Below, in pieces: positions 1-5,222 of a stretch of 23,239 nucleotides of DNA (within the stretch, counting starts at the first letter, position 1; every line of letters starts with the position of its first letter). Both the position numbers and the translations under genes were made by a program. The DNA is taken from assembly GCA_964372145.1 (NCBI GenBank), contig CAYJPM010000011.1, positions 1 to 23,239 on the forward strand, given 5' to 3'. Source of the DNA: CAKOSP01 sp964372145 (GTDB taxonomy: Bacteria; Bacillota_I; Bacilli_A; RF39; UBA660). Under the pieces are notes generated by a model. It was not told the origin of the DNA. It was given only the letters and a program-made list of their open reading frames with translations, and searched no databases.

Positions 1-346
1 TTCCTGCTTGTGCTCTTAAAGCAACTTTAGGAACGGGACAACCCATATTAATATCTATTATATCTGGTTTCATTTTTTCTAGTATTATTTTAGTAGCTTC
101 AGTAAATGATTCAACATCACTACCAAATATTTGCTGCGAAATAGGTCTTTCACTTTCATCCATTTTAAGTAAATCAAAAGTTTTTTCATTTTGATATACT
201 ATAGCTTTATCAGATACCATCTCAGCAACTACTAAACCTGCACCCATTTCTTTACAAATTTTTCTGTAAGATGTATTAGTAATACCAGCCATCGGAGCCA
301 CTACTACATTATTCTTAAGTTCTATATTCCCTATTTTTAATTTCAT
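1..346 (-). CDS. dusB: tRNA-dihydrouridine synthase, N-terminal part (cut by window edge)
   Basis: FMN-dependent enzyme that reduces uridines in tRNA D-loops to dihydrouridine. I translated 115 codons from the ATG at 346 to the window edge; a full family member has about 320 residues. The N-terminus shows the flavin-barrel start VVVAPMAGITN, then AEMVSDKA, a QIFGSD strand and the diagnostic DINMGCPVPKV, whose cysteine is the conserved catalytic acid of Dus enzymes. The start is supported by GGTGA just upstream of the ATG. The gene sits downstream of the terminator at 393-420 and has a possible promoter of its own. DusB is the best guess from the GCPVPKV motif and the Firmicutes context, but the exact paralogue cannot be settled from a fragment. 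Confidence 0.9.
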   Translation of the reverse strand, partial: MKLKIGNIELKNNVVVAPMAGITNTSYRKICKEMGAGLVVAEMVSDKAIVYQNEKTFDLLKMDESERPISQQIFGSDVESFTEATKIILEKMKPDIIDINMGCPVPKVALRAQAG

Positions 347-362
347 TTTCACCACTAAATGT

Positions 363-391
363 ATTGTAACATAAAAAATACTTTTTATAAA
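363..391 (-). promoter_or_regulatory. possible sigma-A promoter of the dus gene
   Basis: Read on the minus strand: TTTATA, 17-nt spacer, TACAAT, then a short leader and a GGTGA ribosome site before the ATG at 346. The -35 is only a 4/6 match. Its place just after the terminator at 393-420 makes a promoter here sensible. Confidence 0.4.
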
Positions 392-392
392 T

Positions 393-420
393 AAAAAAGA
401 TATTTATATTTTAAATATCT
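393..420 (-). terminator. intrinsic terminator of the DUF1292 cassette
   Basis: Perfect 9-bp stem AGATATTTA/TAAATATCT (398-406 and 412-420) with a 5-nt loop, followed on the minus strand by a run of T's. It overlaps the stop codon at 404-406 of the 75-residue protein gene, so it ends the three-gene cassette just before dus. Confidence 0.8.
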
Positions 421-631
421 TCTTTAGTTCACTAATTATTTCTGTATCAATTTCTAAAACAAAATTATTATTATCAGAATTTTGATATGCTATAAGCGGT
501 TCTTCTTTAATTTTAGTTTCTGCTGTATTAAGTTTTACTAACAAATAATTTTTATCATATAATACAACCATATCTAAAATAATATATTCACTTCCTTTTA
601 TAGAAATAAGATCATTAACTTTTAAATTCAT
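404..631 (-). CDS. 75-residue uncharacterised protein, last gene of the DUF1292 cassette
   Basis: I do not recognise this protein. It is small and acidic, with alternating hydrophobic strands (DLISIKGSEYIILDMV, NYLLVKLN) followed by a polar linker and a C-terminal helix ISELKKIF. It has no signal peptide or membrane segment, so it is probably cytosolic. The order of beta strands, a charged stretch and a final helix resembles the DUF1292 protein at 1445-1708, so a distant relative of that fold is possible (inference only). The ATG lies 7 nt after the stop of the 265-residue gene, and the upstream TAG stop is part of the ribosome site TAGGTGA, so translation is probably coupled. Transcription ends at the hairpin overlapping its stop codon. 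Confidence 0.75.
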   Translation of the reverse strand: MNLKVNDLISIKGSEYIILDMVVLYDKNYLLVKLNTAETKIKEEPLIAYQNSDNNNFVLEIDTEIISELKKIFKI

Positions 632-638
632 AATTCAC

Positions 639-1436
639 CTAAGCTCTTGCAGGTGCTTTTTTTTGGAGATCAGAATGCTTAACAGCATCTATTTCTTTAA
701 GAATAGCAAATTGTCTCTCAGTTAAATACTTCTCTTTCGCATTTGAATTAAGATCATTAGCCAACTTTATTTTCTCTATTTCAACACTAATTAATTTATA
801 TTCATCTTGTAATTCTCTTATATATATCTGTTGTTCGGGAGATAAATTTACATACATTTCGTCAAATGTTAATTCAGGAGAAAAATTTTGAAAACCTATA
901 GAATCTGGTGAAGGCAATTCAAAATCATTCATAGTAGAAACTTCAGGTAAATCGATACTAAAATCAAACTTTTTATTACCTTTTTCAATTAATACTTGAA
1001 GCATAACCATAGGAATTGAATACACAGCTAATCCCTTTGATTCTAATCTAAATATCTTCTTTTCAACCCTCTCTAAATCACTTTGAGCCATTGCTACAGC
1101 ATCTTCAGAATCACTTCTTTCTTCATGTGTATCAAAAGTTAAAGGCTGATTATTAATGATTTCTTCTTTTTCTTCCTTAATTATTTTAGCAGCTGCTATT
1201 TGTTTATTAAGTTCATCATTAATTGCATCTCCAAAAGTATCATTAAAAGAGCCTTTAATTTCCAACGCAGCATTTGTAACTTCATTTTTAACACCTTGGT
1301 ACAAATCTACAGATTTCCCTTTTAAAACATCAACACCAGTTTTAATATCAGTAGTTAAGTTATTAAATTTTTCTTTAGCTTCTTTAGATATTCTAAAAAT
1401 TGTTTTATGATTATTAGTTTCATTGTATTTTGCCAT
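639..1436 (-). CDS. 265-residue coiled-coil protein of unknown function, middle gene of the DUF1292 cassette
   Basis: I do not recognise a family. Residues about 15-95 are rich in K, E and A with heptad-like spacing and read as long amphipathic helices. A short hydrophobic patch follows at about 138-150 (VYSIPMVMLQVLI), then an acidic proline-containing linker, and a second helical region at about 195-260. There is no signal peptide, and no segment is long enough for a confident membrane span. The C-terminus ends in KKAPARA. The ATG lies 8 nt after the DUF1292 stop, whose TAG forms the ribosome site TAGGTGA, the same junction design used by the next gene. Constant spacing and one promoter imply that the three products are made together. 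A structural or scaffolding role is a guess. Confidence 0.75.
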   Translation of the reverse strand: MAKYNETNNHKTIFRISKEAKEKFNNLTTDIKTGVDVLKGKSVDLYQGVKNEVTNAALEIKGSFNDTFGDAINDELNKQIAAAKIIKEEKEEIINNQPLTFDTHEERSDSEDAVAMAQSDLERVEKKIFRLESKGLAVYSIPMVMLQVLIEKGNKKFDFSIDLPEVSTMNDFELPSPDSIGFQNFSPELTFDEMYVNLSPEQQIYIRELQDEYKLISVEIEKIKLANDLNSNAKEKYLTERQFAILKEIDAVKHSDLQKKAPARA

Positions 1437-1444
1437 TATATCAC

Positions 1445-1708
1445 CTAACCTTGAATAATATCAGTTAATACTTTAGTAACTTCTTCTAATATTTTAGAAT
1501 CTGTAATTGCTTTTAATTCAACTTCATCATCTTTCTCTACTATTTCAGAAGTATATATTAAAATATTTCCTTTATCATCTTCTTCATTTTCAGTATAAAC
1601 CATATAATCTTTATTATTAGATTCTAAAGTAAAATAATGTAATACTTCTATTTCCTTTTCTTTTCCATTTTCATCAGTAATATTTAATATTTCTTTTTCT
1701 TTATCCAT
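1445..1708 (-). CDS. DUF1292 (YrzB-like) protein, first gene of the cassette
   Basis: Small acidic cytosolic protein of 87 residues that follows the DUF1292/YrzB pattern: an N-terminal strand pair around ITDENGKEKEIEVLHYF, a strand ending in KDYMVYT, a central acidic loop, and a C-terminal helix after VELKAITDSKILEEV. Family function is unknown; in Bacillales yrzB lies in the yrzL-yrrK-yrzB region. I start at the ATG at 1708. A GTG 12 nt upstream is in frame but abuts the AGGAAAGGG ribosome site, while the ATG lies about 11 nt past it. A consensus promoter lies directly upstream, so this is the first gene of its own operon, although read-through from miaB is also possible because no terminator separates them. 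Confidence 0.85.
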   Translation of the reverse strand: MDKEKEILNITDENGKEKEIEVLHYFTLESNNKDYMVYTENEEDDKGNILIYTSEIVEKDDEVELKAITDSKILEEVTKVLTDIIQG

Positions 1709-1735
1709 ATTTAATAACACCCTTTCCTATTATAA

Positions 1736-1764
1736 ATTATAACAAGGTTTATTTAACAAGTCAA
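1736..1764 (-). promoter_or_regulatory. sigma-A promoter of the DUF1292 cassette
   Basis: Minus strand TTGACT, 17-nt spacer, TATAAT: near-perfect consensus. The -35 overlaps the miaB stop codon (1761-1763), so the cassette is transcribed from the tail of miaB. AGGAAAGGG follows as ribosome site. Confidence 0.8.
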
Positions 1765-3155
1765 ATTAATTCACCATCTAAACTAAAACTCTTAGCAGCT
1801 TTTATTTTAACTTTAACAATTTTACCAATTTCAGAAATTCCTCCATTAATATTAACAAGTTTCATAGTGTCTGTATAACCATAAGCCTTAGTTTTATCTT
1901 TTTCACTTACACCCATAACCAAAACTGAAACTGTTTTTCCTTCTAACTTTTTATTATTTAAAAGAGAATAACTATTAACTAATTTATTTAATTTTTGTAA
2001 TCTTTCTTCTTTTACATTTAAAGGAGTATCATCTTCCATTTTAGCCGCTACTGTGCCTTCCCTTTTAGAATATATAAAAGTAAATGCTCCATCAAATTTT
2101 AAAGCATCAACTACTTCTAAAGTTTCATTAAAATCATCATCAGTTTCGCCAGGGAATCCCACGATTATATCAGTAGTAATCGAAACATTTTTTACTTTAT
2201 TTTTTATTTTATTAAATAACTCTATATAACTATCTTTAGTATTCTTTCTATTCATACTTTTTAAAATTTTAGTACTTCCAGACTGCATTGGTAAATGTAC
2301 AAAAGGCATAACATTATCATACTTACTAATTACATTTATTGTTTCGTCACTAAAGTTCCATGGATTACTTGTAACAAATCTAATTCTATCTATTCCAGTT
2401 TTAGCAACATCTTCAAGTAAATTAGCAAAGTTATAATTATCATTTTTATATGAATTAACATTTTGACCTAAAAGAGTTACTTCTTTATATCCATTATTCT
2501 TAAGATCTATTACTTCATTAATAATATCATCTTTTAATCTAGATCTTTCTCTACCTCTTGCAAAAGGAACAATACAATATGTACAAAAATTATCACAACC
2601 ATAAGTTATATTAACCCACGCTGTTATATTAGAATCTCTTTTATAATTAACATCTTCTTTTATTAAATCACTATTAGAATATACTTCAATATTTTGTTTT
2701 TCATTTCTATTAATAATAAATTTAGGTAAATCATCTAAATTATGAGTACCTATTACTATATCAATATATTTATGTTTTTCTTCAACAAAATCAACTTCAC
2801 CACGAACTTGCATTAAACATCCTGCTAAACAAATTATCAAATCTGGTTTAGTAGTAGTTTTTAAATGTTTTGCTCTAGATAAAAAACCAAATAATTTGTC
2901 TTTGGCATTTTCTCTAATCGCACATGTATTAAGTATTACAACATCAGCTTCTTCTAAATCATCTGTTTCATTATAACCTAAAACACTTAAATAATGTTTT
3001 AAACTTTCTGAATCATGAACATTCATTTGACATCCATATGTTCTTATAAAAAACTTTTTATCTTCTACTATTTTAGTATAATCTTCATTAAGTTTTTCAT
3101 ATTTAATTTCTACTTCTTTTCTATCTTTAGCTGCCTCAAACTCAGGTTTTCTCAT
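1761..3155 (-). CDS. miaB: tRNA-2-methylthio-N6-dimethylallyladenosine synthase MiaB
   Basis: Radical-SAM methylthiotransferase that converts i6A37 to ms2i6A37 in tRNAs reading UNN codons. The N-terminal domain carries the three cysteines of the auxiliary Fe-S cluster: C42 in TYGCQMN, C78 in LNTCAIRE and C113 in AGCLMQ. The radical-SAM cluster motif is CDNFCTYC (C187, C191, C194), followed by PFARGRERSR. The last ~65 residues fit a TRAM RNA-binding domain. The 464-residue length is normal, with an N-terminal extension of about 30 residues ahead of KKFFIRTYGCQMN, as in many Firmicutes MiaB. GGAAGTGA precedes the ATG. The gene ends in TGA, which supports the standard code. The QMNVHDSE signature separates it from MtaB and RimO. 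Confidence 0.95.
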   Translation of the reverse strand: MRKPEFEAAKDRKEVEIKYEKLNEDYTKIVEDKKFFIRTYGCQMNVHDSESLKHYLSVLGYNETDDLEEADVVILNTCAIRENAKDKLFGFLSRAKHLKTTTKPDLIICLAGCLMQVRGEVDFVEEKHKYIDIVIGTHNLDDLPKFIINRNEKQNIEVYSNSDLIKEDVNYKRDSNITAWVNITYGCDNFCTYCIVPFARGRERSRLKDDIINEVIDLKNNGYKEVTLLGQNVNSYKNDNYNFANLLEDVAKTGIDRIRFVTSNPWNFSDETINVISKYDNVMPFVHLPMQSGSTKILKSMNRKNTKDSYIELFNKIKNKVKNVSITTDIIVGFPGETDDDFNETLEVVDALKFDGAFTFIYSKREGTVAAKMEDDTPLNVKEERLQKLNKLVNSYSLLNNKKLEGKTVSVLVMGVSEKDKTKAYGYTDTMKLVNINGGISEIGKIVKVKIKAAKSFSLDGELI

Positions 3156-3176
3156 AAGTCACTTCCAATCTAAGTT

Positions 3177-3205
3177 ATTTTAACATAATTTATATATTTT
3201 TGAAA
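3177..3205 (-). promoter_or_regulatory. possible miaB promoter
   Basis: Minus strand TTTCAA, 17-nt spacer, TAAAAT, about 20 nt before the miaB ATG. The match to consensus is modest. The -35 lies in the left arm of the inverted repeat at 3200-3302, so that element may have supplied part of the promoter. Confidence 0.4.
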
Positions 3206-3302
3206 GCGAATTAGGTATTTTTGGATTTGAGATTTTTGGGTAAGATATATTTGTATGAACTATAATTTTGGTAGGATAAATATTACCTAATTCCGCTTTC
3301 AA
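3200..3302. repeat. 103-bp element bounded by 18/19-bp inverted repeats
   Basis: Left arm TTGAAAGCGAATTAGGTA (3200-3217) and right arm 3284-3302 are reverse complements except for one extra base in the right arm. The roughly 66-bp interior is AT-rich and I see no ORF in it. The arms are too far apart for a simple terminator, and the element could be a short non-autonomous (MITE-like) insertion or a long structured RNA stem. No target-site duplication is obvious. It sits between miaB and the decayed ORF at 3320-3489. Confidence 0.6.
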
Positions 3303-3319
3303 GAATGTATTTTAATCAT

Positions 3320-3489
3320 TTAAAAATAATTTGCAACAAGTTCGACAAATGTTGTCAAATTATCTTTGAATTTCTTCATTCCTTCTTGATTTTAATACCT
3401 TTTCTATATAAACTTTCATATCACCAGATAAATTATTTTCTAATAAATATTCATAATTTCTTTATATGATTTATATTTAACTTTATCAT
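3320..3489 (-). pseudogene. decayed ORF remnant between serS and miaB
   Basis: Reading the minus strand gives protein-like stretches that continue each other only if two one-base frameshifts are allowed: KYKSYKEI, then EYLLENNLSGDMKVYIEKVL, then MKKFKDNLTTFVELVANYF and a stop at 3320-3322. None of the three frames is open throughout. The residue composition is like a real soluble protein and unlike random AT-rich sequence. I cannot name the family. Together with the inverted-repeat element next to it, this fills most of the 366 bases between miaB and serS that hold no intact gene. Chance coding likeness in AT-rich DNA is the alternative. Confidence 0.35.
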
Positions 3490-3510
3490 ATATTTATATT
3501 ATCATAAATA

Positions 3511-3534
3511 AAAAGAAATATCTATTTAGATACT
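3511..3534 (-). terminator. weak intrinsic terminator of serS
   Basis: On the minus strand, a 7-bp stem AGTATCT/AGATATT (one G-U pair) with a 4-nt loop, followed by a T-rich stretch. It overlaps the serS stop codon at 3522-3524. The stem is all weak pairs, so efficiency is doubtful. Confidence 0.4.
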
Positions 3535-4808
3535 TCTATTTTTTCTTTACCACCCATATAAGGTCTTAAAGCAACTGGAATATTAATACTACCATCTTGA
3601 TTATAATTATTTTCAATTAATGCTATTAAACCTCTAGGAGTAGCTACTACTGTATTATTAAGTGTATGAACAAAGTAATTACCATTATCACCTTTAGTTC
3701 TTATACCAAGTCTTCTAGCTTGTGCATCACCTAAATTAGAACAAGATCCTACCTCAAAATATTTTTGTTGTCTAGGACTCCAAGCTTCAATATCAACAGA
3801 TTTAACTTTTAAATCAGCTAAGTCACCAGAACAACATTCAAGTGTTCTTACCGGAACATCTAAACTTCTAAAGAAATCTACAGATAATTTCCACATTTTG
3901 TCATAAAATTTCATTGAATCTTCAGGATTACATAATACTACCATTTCTTGTTTTTCAAATTGATGTACTCTATATATTCCTCTTTCTTCAATACCGTGTG
4001 CTCCTACTTCTTTTCTAAAACAAGGCGAATAACTTGTCAAGTTAATTGGTAATTCATTATTATTAACTATTTGATCTTTAAATTTACCAATCATAGAGTG
4101 TTCACTTGTACCTATTAAGTATAAATCTTCATTCTCTATTTTATACATCATCGATTCCATTTCATCAAAAGATATAACACCAGTAACTACATCACTTCTA
4201 ATCATAAATGGAGGAATACAATAAGTAAATCCATTATCTATCATAAAATCTCTAGCATACGATAAAACAGCTGAATGAAGTCTTGCTATATCACCAATTA
4301 AATAATAAAAACCATTACCACTAGTACGACCAGCTGATTCTTTATCTAGCCCACACAATTTACTTATAATATCAGCATGATAAGGGATTTCAAAATCAGG
4401 AACTATATTTTCTCCATATTTTTCAAGTTCTACATTTTCACTATCATCTTTTCCAACTGGTACACTATCATCCATGATATTTGGAATTATCATCATGATA
4501 TTTTTTATTTCTTCATTTAAGTTTATTTCTTCATTTTCTAATTCAGAAATCATTTCACCATAATTTGAAACTTTATTCTTAATTAATTCTGCTTCTTCTT
4601 TTTTACCTTCACGCATTAATGAACCAATTTCAGAACTAAATTTGTTTTTTTCGTTTCTTAAATCATCCGCTCTTTTTTTTACATCTCTAAACTTAATATC
4701 TAAATCATAAACCTTATCTACTAAATCAAGTTTAGAATCTTGAAATTTTTTCTTTATATTTTCCTTAACTAAATCTTTATTTTCTCTAATTATATTAATA
4801 TCTATCAT
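3522..4808 (-). CDS. serS: seryl-tRNA synthetase
   Basis: Class II aminoacyl-tRNA synthetase charging tRNA-Ser (and tRNA-Sec where present). The first ~110 residues form the two-helix coiled-coil arm that grips the long variable arm of tRNA-Ser. The catalytic core follows, with TSEHS in the serine pocket, motif 2 in SPCFRKEVGAHG and RVHQFEKQEM, and motif 3 in TPRGLIALIEN. The 428-residue length is normal. Motif 2 is closer to the RVHQFEK style of archaeal and eukaryotic enzymes than to the RQHQF style of Bacillus SerRS. The ATG at 4808 follows TAGGTGAG. A promoter overlaps the upstream terminator, and I see no T-box leader in the short 5' region. The gene looks monocistronic. Confidence 0.95.
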   Translation of the reverse strand: MIDINIIRENKDLVKENIKKKFQDSKLDLVDKVYDLDIKFRDVKKRADDLRNEKNKFSSEIGSLMREGKKEEAELIKNKVSNYGEMISELENEEINLNEEIKNIMMIIPNIMDDSVPVGKDDSENVELEKYGENIVPDFEIPYHADIISKLCGLDKESAGRTSGNGFYYLIGDIARLHSAVLSYARDFMIDNGFTYCIPPFMIRSDVVTGVISFDEMESMMYKIENEDLYLIGTSEHSMIGKFKDQIVNNNELPINLTSYSPCFRKEVGAHGIEERGIYRVHQFEKQEMVVLCNPEDSMKFYDKMWKLSVDFFRSLDVPVRTLECCSGDLADLKVKSVDIEAWSPRQQKYFEVGSCSNLGDAQARRLGIRTKGDNGNYFVHTLNNTVVATPRGLIALIENNYNQDGSINIPVALRPYMGGKEKIEVSK

Positions 4809-4828
4809 ATTATCTCACCTACGAAAAT

Positions 4829-4857
4829 ATTATAACATAAAAAAAATACTTAGTCAC
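4829..4857 (-). promoter_or_regulatory. serS promoter, embedded in the helicase terminator
   Basis: Minus strand GTGACT, 17-nt spacer, TATAAT, about 20 nt before the serS ATG. The -35 lies in the 3' part of the terminator hairpin that ends the helicase gene, so stop and restart signals are interleaved. Confidence 0.65.
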
Positions 4858-4867
4858 ATCTAAGTAT
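4838..4867 (-). terminator. intrinsic terminator downstream of the helicase locus
   Basis: Perfect 8-bp stem ATACTTAG/CTAAGTAT (4846-4853 and 4860-4867) with a 6-nt loop, followed on the minus strand by eight or more T's. It lies 9 nt after the true stop codon of the displaced helicase C-terminus (4876-4878), supporting the view that the gene once ended there. Confidence 0.8.
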
Positions 4868-4875
4868 AATTTTTA

Positions 4876-5222
4876 TTATTTAATTTTTTTATTTAAATAT
4901 ATATCAACTAATTCATTTGCAGTTAATCCATATTGAACTTTTATGTTTTCACTACACATACTAAATATTTTATGCAAACCATCTTTTGTATAAATATCTA
5001 TACCATATTCTAATAAATATAATATTTTAGCTTCAACAAAATCATATGAACTATATTTTAAATCTTGTAAAAACTTATTAGGTATATCGTATTTTTTACA
5101 TAATTCTATTATACTTCGTTTATTATCATTAACACTTACAATAAATCCAATAGACGCTAATTTTTCTTTTTGTTCATCACTTAGGCTATCATATCTACAT
5201 ATATTAGTATTAAGCCATACAC
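4876..5222 (-). pseudogene. frame-displaced C-terminus of the helicase (about 116 codons)
   Basis: If one A is restored in the five-A run at 5226-5230, the helicase frame continues past its premature TAG (5223-5225) to a TAA at 4876-4878. The regained sequence completes the fifth repeat exactly where the others place it (IGVWLNTN, then YDSLSDEQKEKLASIGFIV), then adds an ~80-residue C-terminal domain containing CKKYDIPNKFL, DFVEAKILYLLEYG and GLTANELVDIYLNKK. No start codon with a ribosome site opens this segment on its own. It fills the 414 bases between the helicase stop and serS, which otherwise hold only the terminator and serS promoter. Either the gene is truly broken or the base is missing from the assembly. 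Confidence 0.8.

Noticed and set aside
1156..1410. Plus-strand open frame of 84 codons
   Set aside because: It is the complement of the lysine/glutamate-rich coiled-coil gene, with no ribosome site, promoter or protein-like composition. The same applies to opposite-strand frames at 8967-9257, 9474-9701, 14197-14409, 21557-21937 and 22172-22453.
1761..1763. TGA read as tryptophan (Mycoplasma code)
   Set aside because: Reading through TGA at the end of miaB adds only three codons before TAA, tryptophans in recognised proteins use TGG, and the desulfurase also ends naturally in TGA.
3320..3379. A 19-codon ORF (MKKFKDNL...) as an independent gene
   Set aside because: Its only ribosome-site-like sequence abuts the ATG, and its sense continues an upstream fragment in another frame, so it is better read as part of a decayed gene.
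4809..4875. T-box riboswitch upstream of serS
   Set aside because: Only a short hairpin with T tract (the helicase terminator) and a promoter fit in the space; no T-box core sequence or specifier stem is visible.
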